A stretch of DNA of 7,903 nt from an uncultured Prevotella sp. (GCA_937906495.1 CALCVT010000110.1:1-7903), one strand, 5' to 3'. Counted from the stretch's first letter, positions 1 through 7,392 are shown. The notes: generated from the sequence alone by a model not told the origin. Numbers and translations are program-made.

Positions 1-180
1 ACCAGAAAAATAACCCGATACCATCATAAATAAGGGCATATGAAAGGCATAGATAAAACGGTATACGGGTTCGGATTGCGGGTCTGTTGATAGAAAATAC
101 TGGATGACGTGTCCCCACACTACCAAAAAAATAGCGAAAGCTTTCAAAAGGTCGAACGATAAGATGCGCGATGCTGCCAT
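1..180 (-). CDS. Acyltransferase family 3 membrane protein, N-terminal fragment
   Basis: Translating the minus strand from the ATG at 180 gives 60 residues that run off the window edge with no stop. They begin MAASRILSFDLLKAFAIFLV, continue through VWGHV and end with FHMPLFMMVSGYFSG. This is the usual opening of acyltransferase family 3 (OafA/YrhL type, PF01757): a basic-Asp start to the first membrane helix, the conserved His of the V-x-GH motif near its end (about residue 24), a short periplasmic loop, then the FHMPLF-x-x-x-SGY start of helix two. Family members are multi-pass inner-membrane enzymes that move acyl groups, often acetyl, onto surface polysaccharides, peptidoglycan or small molecules; the substrate here cannot be told. 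An in-frame ATG lies upstream at 234, but the 18 residues it would add look unlike the family, and the 180 start follows an AT-rich leader normal for Bacteroidetes. A promoter element lies upstream at 295-302. Family call fairly firm, function open. Confidence 0.85.
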   Translation of the reverse strand, partial: MAASRILSFDLLKAFAIFLVVWGHVIQYFLSTDPQSEPVYRFIYAFHMPLFMMVSGYFSG

Positions 181-294
181 ATTATTATCACTTAATCGAT
201 AGAAAAGCACCAAGCAAGCGTTTCGCGGCACCATATCTGGCAAAAACTACTGTTGCCACTACACCAAATAACCTCTTGCTCCGGTCAAACGGAA

Positions 295-302
295 CAAAGA
301 TA
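295..302 (-). promoter_or_regulatory. Bacteroidetes -7 promoter element for the acyltransferase gene
   Basis: Read on the minus strand, 302 to 295 is TATCTTTG, an exact match to the Bacteroidetes primary sigma -7 consensus TAnnTTTG. Transcription would start near 288 and give a leader of roughly 110 nt before the ATG at 180. A TTTG that could serve as the -33 element lies at 330-327 (minus strand), but its spacing of about 24 nt is a little longer than usual. The placement in front of the acyltransferase start supports the call. Confidence 0.6.
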
Positions 303-981
303 CAATAAGATACCTTCACTCCGCAGCAAATTTATTATTAAAAGTCTAATCCATTGAAAACAAATACGTTTCCTATGATTAGACTGTATCGTTGGAATTA
401 CTAATCTTAGTGCTGCAAAAAACCTAAACAAATTCCCACAATTACTATATGAAGACAAAAATAGCGATTAAAAATCAAAACATAACCTCTTCCGGAGGAA
501 TTTTTCTAGTAGAAAACCTTTTTAGGGTTTACTAAAAAATCGTTATCCTATCCACTCCATGTTTTTCCCATAAAAGTTTCTACCTTGTCAGGATGTCTTT
601 GGGTGGCCCAAGGGAGCAATGGCATTCAATACCCAAGTTCTTGGTGGCCCCTAAATAATAGGATTCACAACATAAAACCCCATACACTTCCTTTTACCAG
701 TACGACATTCAACACCCGGTGTAAAACGTAGTAAACCTGATGCAAAACTTTTAACACTGACCATCAGTCACAGCCACCCTCCTTGGCAACCACACACACC
801 AAGCCCCATCATTGCAGGCTCAACAGTTGGGCACTCAACCAGTCGAATGGCTTTCGGAACGTTCGATTTTTAAGTAGTTTGATTGCTTAATCTGCTTTTC
901 AATGCGCATTACTATACAAAATAAATTCATTACAAATGAGTGAAAATAACTGAATAACAACTTATTCACAGCCGAATGTGT
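303..981. other. Gene-free AT-rich intergenic region
   Basis: No open reading frame of 60 codons exists here on either strand, and I see no RNA gene, transposase remnant or repeat array. Small structures are visible. At 486-498 CCTC/GAGG forms a 4-bp hairpin followed by a T run. At 597-613 a 7-bp hairpin has a 3-nt loop. The octamer GGTGGCCC occurs directly at 602-609 and 643-650. At 841-868 a 9-bp stem with two G-T pairs runs into a T tract ending at 871, which looks like a weak rightward terminator. None can be tied to a function. The stretch separates two divergent promoters and may hold binding sites or a decayed gene that is no longer recognisable. Confidence 0.6.
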
Positions 982-989
982 TATCTTTG
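982..989 (+). promoter_or_regulatory. Bacteroidetes -7 promoter element for the efflux operon
   Basis: TATCTTTG followed by CA is an exact TAnnTTTG element of the Bacteroidetes primary sigma factor. The expected -33 TTG box, about 19-21 bp upstream, is not evident; the spot is occupied by an AT-rich stretch near 951-965. Transcription would start near 995-997, leaving a leader of about 490 nt before the first efflux gene at 1484. I found no other TAnnTTTG match between here and that gene, so this is the best candidate for the operon promoter. It could instead drive a short separate RNA. Confidence 0.55.
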
Positions 990-1029
990 CACACGCAAGA
1001 GAAACTCAATGTAAAAAAAGACGTGCAGT

Positions 1030-1062
1030 AAAAGAGTTGATATTTGGAGAAATACTCTTTTT
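1030..1062 (+). terminator. Terminator-like hairpin in the efflux leader
   Basis: AAAAGAGT at 1030-1037 pairs perfectly with ACTCTTTT at 1054-1061. Inside it, ATTT (1042-1045) can pair with AAAT (1050-1053), leaving a 4-nt GGAG loop and a 4-nt bulge at 1038-1041. The 3' arm ends in five T residues (1058-1062), so the shape resembles an intrinsic terminator or attenuator about 65 nt after the predicted transcription start. The stem is mostly A-T with only two G-C pairs, so it may be too weak to stop polymerase efficiently. No leader peptide could be found before it. Confidence 0.35.
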
Positions 1063-1067
1063 AAGAC

Positions 1068-1142
1068 GTTATCGGCCATATACCGCAGTTAGCTGTTATT
1101 GCTGACTCGAGGTGCAGCCATCCCCTGGTTGCACCCGATAAC
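1068..1142 (+). ncRNA. Candidate structured leader RNA (three-stem fold)
   Basis: These 75 nt can fold as a three-way junction. The closing stem is eight perfect pairs, GTTATCGG (1068-1075) with CCGATAAC (1135-1142). The first inner hairpin pairs 1087-1093 with 1101-1107 (seven pairs, one G-U, 7-nt loop) and can extend by two pairs across a bulged C at 1086. The second pairs 1112-1119 with 1127-1134 (eight pairs, one G-U, 7-nt loop 1120-1126). The second hairpin can alternatively extend downwards into 1107-1111/1135-1138, competing with the closing stem, which would suit a switch between two states. It lies in the putative untranslated leader of the efflux operon. It matches no riboswitch class I can recognise and lacks tRNA features. 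It could be a regulatory leader element, a small RNA, or a chance fold. Confidence 0.35.
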
Positions 1143-1483
1143 CCGGAAATCCATAACAGGAAACTCCACCATTAAAAAGAACACTACTACACACAGTTGT
1201 CTACTTACCCTACCTCGGGAAACAGACCAATTACCATTACACCGGGTATTAGAGTCGCACGAGTCTGTCGACATCTAAATATCCCTTGTTCAAATAAACA
1301 TGGCCAGCAAACTCCCCCTTTTTTATCTCAACCAGCAAATCCCTGCAGGAATCAACCCTCAACCAGTGTTGCCCTGTGGGGTTAAAGACTTGCTGCGAAT
1401 ATAAGTCAGGGAATTATCAATCATTCGAACAGCACTGAATTTATTCACACCCCTATACCTGTAAATAAAACAAGTCTACTAAT
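1143..1483 (+). other. Remainder of the efflux operon leader
   Basis: About 340 nt between the folded element and the first efflux start. The sequence is C-rich and A-rich, with runs of C then T near 1315-1326. Two short open frames cross it: a TTG-initiated one at 1197-1385 (plus) and an ATG-initiated one reaching 1274 (minus). Neither encodes a recognisable protein and neither has a convincing ribosome site. A small hairpin (CAAC 1360-1363 with GTTG 1368-1371) sits inside a looser AACCC/GGGTT pairing (1354-1358 with 1379-1383). No repressor gene is present and no operator could be identified. Confidence 0.5.
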
Positions 1484-2656
1484 ATGCGATTGTATTCATC
1501 GAAAAAAGAAATCCGACTGAATAAAAAAGCCCTTTTCTTGACCACCATATGCATTGCCGTGGTCGTTGGCATCTATGTGTATCTCACCCACCGCCCCGCT
1601 CCCGCCCCACTGCCGCCTATTGTGCAAACGGCACCGGCTACTAAAGAGGACGTAAACATTTATGGCGAATATGTAGGACGCGTCCGTGCCCAACGCTTTG
1701 TTGAGGTACATGCCCGTGTTGAAGGTTACCTGGAGCAAATGCTCTTTGCAGAAGGCACTTACGTTAAAAAGAACCAGGTGCTCTTTGTAATCAATCCGGA
1801 ACCTTACCGCGCTAAAGCCGACAAAGTGCGCGCCCAACTCAAAAAAGACCAGGCACAAGCTCAAAAAGCCAAACGTGACTTGGAACGCATACGTCCGCTC
1901 TACGAACAGAATGCAGCCAGCCAACTCGACCTAGACAACGCCATTGCTGCCTACGAAACGGCCGAAGCATCAGTAGCCATGAGCCGGGCCGACTTGTATC
2001 AGGCCGAACAGGAACTAGGCTACACCAAAGTTCTGTCACCCATATCGGGCCACATCAGTGAACGCCATGTTGACCTTGGTACACTCGTCGGACCTGGCAA
2101 CAAATCGCTGCTGGCTACCATTGTCAAGAGCGATACCGTGCTGATTGACTTCAGCATGACCTCGCTCGACTACCTCAAGAGCAAGGAGCGCAACGTAAAC
2201 CTGGGACAAAAGGACTTGAACCGTTCCTGGCAGCCCAACGTATCGATTACACTGGCCGACAATACCGAATATCCGTATAAGGGACTGGTTGACTTTGCCG
2301 AGCCTCAGGTTGACCCGCGCACAGGTACCTTCTCGGTACGCGCCGAAATGCCCAATCCTAAGCGCGTGCTTCTGCCCGGACAGTTTACCAAAGTAAAACT
2401 CCTGCTCGACGTACGCGAAAACTCAACCGTTGTGCCCATGAAGGCGGTGATTATCGAGAAAGGCGGCGCTTACATCTACGTCATGCGCAAGGATATGACC
2501 GTTGAACGACGCTTTATAGAACTTGGACCTGAATTTCAGAACCACGTTGTAGTTGAACGCGGACTCATACCGGGAGAACAGATTGTTACCGAAGGCTACC
2601 ACAAACTGACACCCGGCATGAAGGTGAGAGTAGCCGGCAGCAAAGCCAACCGCTAA
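1484..2656 (+). CDS. RND efflux periplasmic adaptor (membrane fusion protein, AcrA/MexA family)
   Basis: This 390-residue protein should bridge the inner-membrane pump and the outer-membrane channel encoded downstream. A basic start (residues 1-15) and one hydrophobic segment (about 16-35) anchor it in the inner membrane. A proline-rich linker (38-45) follows. The first half of the biotinyl-lipoyl-like domain spans about 65-105 and includes ARVEGYLEQMLFAEGTYVKKNQVLF. The alpha-helical hairpin is roughly 109-180, and the lipoyl half resumes at LSPISGHISERHVDLGTLV. Beta-barrel and membrane-proximal domains follow, with the typical PQVDPRTGTFSVRAEMPNP and LLPGQFTKVKL. In the hairpin, R135, L139 and S146 have the exact spacing of the RLS motif with which AcrA-type adaptors dock onto the channel tip. 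Unlike many adaptors it has no lipobox: the only early Cys (C23) follows Ile. The length is normal for the family. The ATG at 1484 places the basic residues just before the membrane segment; there is no Shine-Dalgarno sequence. It is the first gene of a three-gene operon. Confidence 0.95.
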   Translation: MRLYSSKKEIRLNKKALFLTTICIAVVVGIYVYLTHRPAPAPLPPIVQTAPATKEDVNIYGEYVGRVRAQRFVEVHARVEGYLEQMLFAEGTYVKKNQVLFVINPEPYRAKADKVRAQLKKDQAQAQKAKRDLERIRPLYEQNAASQLDLDNAIAAYETAEASVAMSRADLYQAEQELGYTKVLSPISGHISERHVDLGTLVGPGNKSLLATIVKSDTVLIDFSMTSLDYLKSKERNVNLGQKDLNRSWQPNVSITLADNTEYPYKGLVDFAEPQVDPRTGTFSVRAEMPNPKRVLLPGQFTKVKLLLDVRENSTVVPMKAVIIEKGGAYIYVMRKDMTVERRFIELGPEFQNHVVVERGLIPGEQIVTEGYHKLTPGMKVRVAGSKANR

Positions 2657-2669
2657 GCACGTGCAACTA

Positions 2670-2705
2670 CGGAGAAAGGCCTCAACCTCAAGAGGATAGC
2701 CTCCG
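2670..2705 (+). promoter_or_regulatory. Intercistronic hairpin between adaptor and pump genes
   Basis: In the 65-nt gap between the two genes, CGGA (2670-2673) pairs with TCCG (2702-2705), and GGCCTC (2678-2683) pairs with GAG (2692-2694) plus GCC (2699-2701) across a bulged GATA. This leaves an 8-nt loop. There is no T tract, so it is not a standard terminator. It ends 16 nt before the pump ATG and could affect message stability or pump translation. It could also be chance. Confidence 0.3.
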
Positions 2706-2721
2706 CCAAACTCACTGACAC

Positions 2722-5700
2722 ATGAAAGTAAACTTCTTTATAGACCGGCCTGTATTCTCGGCCGTTATATCCATCGTGATCGTTGTGGTGGGCATCATTG
2801 GACTAACCATGCTCCCTATCGATCAATATCCGCAGATTACGCCGCCTGTAGTCAAAATTAGCGCCTCGTACCCCGGTGCAAGTGCACTCACGGTATCGCA
2901 AGCGGTTGCCACCCCCATTGAACAGGAACTGAATGGTACACCTGGCATGCTCTATATGGAATCGAACAGTTCGAACTCGGGCGGCTTTTCGGCCACTGTT
3001 ACCTTCGACATCGACACTGACCCCGATTTGGCTGCCGTTGAAATTCAAAACCGTATCAAACTAGCCGAATCGCGCCTGCCAGCCGAAGTTGTATCGAATG
3101 GTATATCGGTTGAAAAGCAGGCAGCCAGCCAGTTGCTTACGCTCTGTATCACCTCGACTGACCCTAAATTCGACGAGATTTACCTCAGTAACTTTGCTAC
3201 GCTCAATGTACTCGACCTGCTCCGCCGTATTCCTGGCGTAGGCCGCGTATCAAACATTGGCAGCCGTTACTATGCTATGCAAATTTGGGTACAACCCGAC
3301 AAATTAGCCAGTTTCGGGCTTACGGTTGCTGACCTGCAAACAGCACTCAAGGACCAAAACCGCGAGTCGGCCGCTGGTGTGCTCGGACAGCAACCAGTCA
3401 AAGGACTCGACATTACCATTCCCATTACCACACAAGGACGTTTGTCGACCGTAAGCCAGTTTGAAGAGATTGTCGTACGTGCAGCTCCCGACGGCTCCAT
3501 CATCCGCCTGCGCGATGTAGCACGCATCTCGCTCGAAGCACAATCGTATAACACCGAGAGTAGCATCAATGGTAAAAATGCCGCTGTGCTGGCCATCTAC
3601 ATGCTTCCCGGTGCCAACGCTATGGAAGTTGCCCAAAAGGTAAAAGACGCCATGAAGGAAATCAGTGCCAACTTCCCCGAAGGCATGAGTTACAACATTC
3701 CTTCGGACATGACAACCTACATTTCGGAATCAATCAGCGAGGTCTATAAAACGCTCCTCGAGGCACTGGTGCTCGTTATCATAGTAGTTTACCTTTCATT
3801 ACAGAGTTGGCGGGCCACTCTCATCCCGCTGGTAGCTGTACCCATCTCGCTTATCGGTACTTTCGGCTTCATGCTGATATTCGGTTTCTCGCTCAACATC
3901 CTTACCCTGCTCGGATTAGTATTGGCCATCGGTATTGTGGTGGACGATGCCATTGTCGTGGTCGAAAACGTAGAGCGCATCATGGAAGAAGAAAACCTTC
4001 CACCCTACGAAGCAACCAAAAAAGCCATGGAAGGACTGACCGGTGCCATTATTGCCACTTCGCTTGTACTGGCTGCGGTTTTTGTTCCGGTTAGCTTCTT
4101 AGCCGGTATTACCGGACAGCTCTATCGGCAATTCTCGGTCACCATCGTTGTGTCTGTACTTCTCTCAACTGTTGTGGCACTCACACTTAGCCCGGTTATG
4201 TGTTCGCTCATTCTGCGCCCGGTTGACAAGACGAAACGCAAAAACATCGTGTTCCGTTATATCAATGCCTGGATAAACATTGGCAACAACCGCTACGTAG
4301 GCTTTATTACGCGTACCATCAAACACCCACGCCGCATTCTCAGTGCCTTCGGTATGGTGTTGATAGCCGTACTGCTCATTCATAAACTTTTGCCCACCAG
4401 TTTCCTTCCTGCCGAGGACCAAGGCTACTTTAAAATAGAGTTGGAACTTCCCGAAGGCACAACTCTTGAACGCACACGTACGGTAACGGAACGTGCCGTT
4501 GACTATTTAATGAAGAATCCGGCCGTTGACTATGTGCAAAGTGTAGCAGGAAGCAGTCCGCGAGTTGGCAGCAGTCAGGCCCGAAGCGAACTAACGGTAA
4601 TTCTCAAGCCTTGGGAAAAACGCGAAGGTACCTCGGTCGACGACTTGATTGCTCAGGTTAAAAAGGATATGGCCGAATATCCTGAATGCAAGGTCTACTT
4701 CTCTACACCACCAGTTATTCCGGGTCTTGGCAGTTCGGGCGGTTTCGAAATGCAACTCGAGGCTCGCGGCGAAGCCACCTTCGACAACCTGGTACAAGCT
4801 ACAGATACCCTTATGTACTATGCATCCAAGCGCAAAGAACTCTCGGGGTTGTCCTCTTCACTACAAGCTGACATCCCGCAGCTCTACTTTGACGTTGACC
4901 GCGATAAAGCAAAATTTGCAGGTGTTCCCTTAGCTGATGTCTTCTCAACCATGAAGGCATATACCGGTTCGGTCTATGTAAACGACTTTAATATGTTTAA
5001 CCGCATATATCGTGTGTATATCCAGGCCGAAGCCCCCTATCGCGAACACCAGGACAACATCAACCTGTTCTTTGTACGTGGTGCCGGAGATGCTATGATT
5101 CCACTTACTTCAATTGGTACTACATCGTACACCACCGGCCCCGGAAGCATCAAACGCTTTAATATGTTCAACAGTTCGGTAATTCGCGGCGAAGCAGCCG
5201 ATGGCTACAGTTCAGGACAGGCCATGGAAATTATGGAACAAATTGCACGAGAACACCTACCCGACAACATAGGCGTTGAATGGAGCGGACTATCCTATCA
5301 GGAAAAACAAGCCGGAGGACAGACTGCCATGGTTCTCACCTTGGTATTCCTCTTTGTATTCCTTTTCTTAGCTGCGCTTTACGAAAGCTGGATGGTACCT
5401 GCTGCCGTACTCATCTCGCTGCCAGTAGCAGCCCTCGGTGCATACCTTGGTGTTTGGGGATGTGGACTGGAAAACGATGTTTACTTCCAAATTGGACTGG
5501 TAATGCTTGTAGGTCTTGCAGCCAAGAACGCCATTCTGATTGTTGAATTTGCCAAGGAACAAGTAGACCGCGGTGTTGATATCGTACAAGCAGCCATTCA
5601 TGCCTCTCAGCTACGCTTCCGCCCTATCTTGATGACCTCTTTGGCTTTCATCTTGGGCATGCTGCCGATGGTTATAGCCTCCGGACCGGGTTCTGCAAGC

Positions 5701-5853
5701 CGCCAAGCCATCGGTACTGGCGTATTCTTCGGCATGATATTCGCCGTTACCTTCGGCATTCTGCTTGTCCCCTTCTTCTTCGTACTCATTTATAAAATGA
5801 AACGCAAGATGAAGCGAAACAAAACCATAACCCAACAAGTACCTAAGCAATGA
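2722..5853 (+). CDS. RND multidrug efflux transporter, HAE1 family (AcrB/MexB type)
   Basis: This 1043-residue protein is the proton-driven inner-membrane pump of the tripartite system; the length is typical for the HAE1 family. It opens with the family signature (NFFIDRPVFSAVISIVIVVVG, first helix about 10-30, then LPIDQYPQITPP and YPGAS). Twelve membrane helices can be placed: one N-terminal, five at about 343-497, one near 538-556, and five from about 868 to the C-terminus, with two large periplasmic loops between. The proton relay is complete: D408 and D409 in GIVVDDAIVVVENVER, K935 in AAKNAILIVEFAKE, and R965 and T972 in RFRPILMTSLAF (AcrB D407, D408, K940, R971, T978). PSSFLP-like and YVNDF motifs also match. 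Aligned by eye to AcrB, all six drug-pocket phenylalanines are replaced, so substrates probably differ. It starts 65 nt after the adaptor gene, and its stop overlaps the channel start by ATGA. Confidence 0.97.
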   Translation: MKVNFFIDRPVFSAVISIVIVVVGIIGLTMLPIDQYPQITPPVVKISASYPGASALTVSQAVATPIEQELNGTPGMLYMESNSSNSGGFSATVTFDIDTDPDLAAVEIQNRIKLAESRLPAEVVSNGISVEKQAASQLLTLCITSTDPKFDEIYLSNFATLNVLDLLRRIPGVGRVSNIGSRYYAMQIWVQPDKLASFGLTVADLQTALKDQNRESAAGVLGQQPVKGLDITIPITTQGRLSTVSQFEEIVVRAAPDGSIIRLRDVARISLEAQSYNTESSINGKNAAVLAIYMLPGANAMEVAQKVKDAMKEISANFPEGMSYNIPSDMTTYISESISEVYKTLLEALVLVIIVVYLSLQSWRATLIPLVAVPISLIGTFGFMLIFGFSLNILTLLGLVLAIGIVVDDAIVVVENVERIMEEENLPPYEATKKAMEGLTGAIIATSLVLAAVFVPVSFLAGITGQLYRQFSVTIVVSVLLSTVVALTLSPVMCSLILRPVDKTKRKNIVFRYINAWINIGNNRYVGFITRTIKHPRRILSAFGMVLIAVLLIHKLLPTSFLPAEDQGYFKIELELPEGTTLERTRTVTERAVDYLMKNPAVDYVQSVAGSSPRVGSSQARSELTVILKPWEKREGTSVDDLIAQVKKDMAEYPECKVYFSTPPVIPGLGSSGGFEMQLEARGEATFDNLVQATDTLMYYASKRKELSGLSSSLQADIPQLYFDVDRDKAKFAGVPLADVFSTMKAYTGSVYVNDFNMFNRIYRVYIQAEAPYREHQDNINLFFVRGAGDAMIPLTSIGTTSYTTGPGSIKRFNMFNSSVIRGEAADGYSSGQAMEIMEQIAREHLPDNIGVEWSGLSYQEKQAGGQTAMVLTLVFLFVFLFLAALYESWMVPAAVLISLPVAALGAYLGVWGCGLENDVYFQIGLVMLVGLAAKNAILIVEFAKEQVDRGVDIVQAAIHASQLRFRPILMTSLAFILGMLPMVIASGPGSASRQAIGTGVFFGMIFAVTFGILLVPFFFVLIYKMKRKMKRNKTITQQVPKQ

Positions 5854-7235
5854 AGCAATACATATTTCCTATACTCATTCTGCTCTTCGGTCTTAGTTCC
5901 TGTAAACTGGGAAAGCATTTTGAGAAGCCCCAAATGGAACTTCCCGAAAGCTTGAGCATCAAACAAGCCCCCGGCGATTCTTCGTCAATAGCCGACCTTT
6001 CGTGGCGCGAAATTTACCCAGACTCAACTCTACAGGCACTTATCGAAAGAGCACTTGTACACAACAAGGATATGCTGATTGCCGCAGGACGCGTCAAAGA
6101 GTTAGCTGCTCTTAAACGCATCGACTTTGCCAATCTTTTTCCACAGGCGAATGCCAATATCTATGCCGAAAAGGATGGCAGCAATTATGGTGGCAACAAT
6201 TACAAGAACGATCCGGAATTTGGTGCCAAGGCAAGTGTAAGCTGGGAACTCGACTTATGGGGTAACCTTCGCTGGGCTCGCGACAAAAGCATGGCCGAGT
6301 TTATGAGCAGCATCGAAGCACAGCACGCACTACGCATGAGCATCATAGCCGAAGTGGCAGCCGACTACTTTGAACTTGTGGCTCTCGACCATGAGTTGGC
6401 TATTGTCAAACAAACACTCAAAGCACGCGAAGAGGGTGTAAGGCTGGCCAAACTTCGTTTTGAAGGTGGTCTGACTTCAGAAACTTCCTTCCAACAAGCC
6501 CAACTGGAATATGCACGCACGGCCACTCTCGTACCCGACCTTGAACGTAAAATTTCGCTGAAAGAAAACGAGATAGCCTTCCTTGCAGGCGAATATCCCT
6601 ACCGCATTGCACGGTCCAGCCGTCAGTACGAGGTACGCCTTCCGGCCACTTTACCCGTAGGTCTTCCCTCAACCTTGCTTGAACGACGCCCGGATGTACG
6701 CCAGGCTGAACAAAAACTCATTGCGGCCAATGCAGCAGTAGGAATTGCATATACCAATATGTTTCCGCGCATTACACTGACAGCCCAATATGGCATAGAG
6801 AATGCCGAAGTTACAAACTGGTTTAAATCGCCAACACATTTTCTCAGTGCCAAACTTCTCACGCCTCTTTTTGCAATGGGCAAGAACAGGGCTTTGCATA
6901 AAGCCAAGAAAGCAGCTTACGAGCAAGAATGCTACAGCTACGAGAAAACGGTACTTACTGCATTCAAGGAAGCACGCAATGCCATTGTTGACTTCAATAA
7001 ATACGAAGATATTTGCGAATCGCGCATTCAACTGGAAAAGTCCGCGAAAACAACCATGGATTTGGCTCAGTTACAATACATCAATGGTGTAATCGGCTAC
7101 CTCGACGTACTCGATGCCCAGCGTAGCTACTTTGACGCTCAGATTGGCTTAAGCAATGCCATCCGCGACAAGCAACTCTCGCTCGTGCGCCTCTATAAAG
7201 CATTGGGCGGTGGCTGGCAACCAACAGACTACTAA
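5850..7235 (+). CDS. Outer-membrane efflux channel lipoprotein, NodT/OprM family
   Basis: This 461-residue protein should form the trimeric channel through the outer membrane and periplasm that completes the pump. A short signal peptide ends in the lipobox LSSC with Cys18 as the lipidated residue, the form seen in OprM/NodT-type channels. Two outer membrane efflux repeats (PF02321) follow. The first contains SWELDLWGNLRWARD (from residue 131) and the helix with LAKLRFEGGLTSETSFQQAQLEYA. The second follows LLERRPDVRQAEQKLIAANAAVG (from about 276), then FPRITLTAQYG and the closing YINGVIGYLDVLDAQRSYFDAQ helix. The long Ala/Glu/Lys-rich helices are typical of the periplasmic tunnel. Length is normal for the family. 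Its ATG overlaps the pump stop (ATGA), so translation is probably coupled and the three proteins are made from one message. A strong terminator follows 35 nt after the stop. Confidence 0.96.
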   Translation: MKQYIFPILILLFGLSSCKLGKHFEKPQMELPESLSIKQAPGDSSSIADLSWREIYPDSTLQALIERALVHNKDMLIAAGRVKELAALKRIDFANLFPQANANIYAEKDGSNYGGNNYKNDPEFGAKASVSWELDLWGNLRWARDKSMAEFMSSIEAQHALRMSIIAEVAADYFELVALDHELAIVKQTLKAREEGVRLAKLRFEGGLTSETSFQQAQLEYARTATLVPDLERKISLKENEIAFLAGEYPYRIARSSRQYEVRLPATLPVGLPSTLLERRPDVRQAEQKLIAANAAVGIAYTNMFPRITLTAQYGIENAEVTNWFKSPTHFLSAKLLTPLFAMGKNRALHKAKKAAYEQECYSYEKTVLTAFKEARNAIVDFNKYEDICESRIQLEKSAKTTMDLAQLQYINGVIGYLDVLDAQRSYFDAQIGLSNAIRDKQLSLVRLYKALGGGWQPTDY

Positions 7236-7270
7236 AACTCAAATTCTTTGAATAATACTTTTATCTAACA

Positions 7271-7308
7271 AAACCGGCGGCTGGCATAAAATTGCCAGCC
7301 ACCGGTTT
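7271..7308. terminator. Strong hairpin terminator, probably shared by converging genes
   Basis: AAACCGG (7271-7277) pairs with CCGGTTT (7302-7308) and GGCTGGCA (7279-7286) with TGCCAGCC (7293-7300). One C/A mismatch separates the two blocks and the loop is 6 nt (TAAAAT). The 15-pair GC-rich stem starts 35 nt after the channel stop. The plus-strand tail (TTTATTGTATAAT) is T-rich but not a pure T run. On the minus strand the stem is followed by TTTTG, so it can also serve the convergent gene whose stop is at 7393-7395. Confidence 0.85.
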
Positions 7309-7392
7309 ATTGTATAATATGTTTAATCACTTACTGCACAAAGTGCATATACTCAATTGCCTGTCCTGAAATATCCGCTACCCTTTATTGGA

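Noticed and set aside
181..234. Longer acyltransferase start at the in-frame ATG at 234
   Set aside because: The extra 18 residues do not resemble the family N-terminus, while the start at 180 leads directly into the family motif.
602..650. Direct repeat GGTGGCCC spaced 41 bp apart as a possible operator pair
   Set aside because: Only two 8-bp copies, not close to either promoter, and no regulator nearby to bind them.
1068..1142. tRNA or tRNA-like gene, suggested by the 75-nt length and 7-nt loops
   Set aside because: The position expected for the T arm (1119-1135) does not pair, there is no TTCRA loop, and CCA does not follow the closing stem.
1068..1142. Purine riboswitch, suggested by a three-way junction with two 7-nt loops
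   Set aside because: The conserved junction and loop bases of that class are missing, and an efflux operon is not a usual target.
1089..1274. 61-codon open frame on the minus strand
   Set aside because: It overlaps the structured leader element, and its Cys-rich product matches nothing I know and has no promoter evident.
1197..1385. 62-codon open frame on the plus strand in the efflux leader
   Set aside because: It needs a TTG start, has no ribosome site, a low-complexity Pro/Asn/Ser-rich product and no recognisable family.
1496..7031. Many open frames antisense or out of frame within the three efflux genes
   Set aside because: They are shadows of well-supported coding sequences and encode nothing recognisable.
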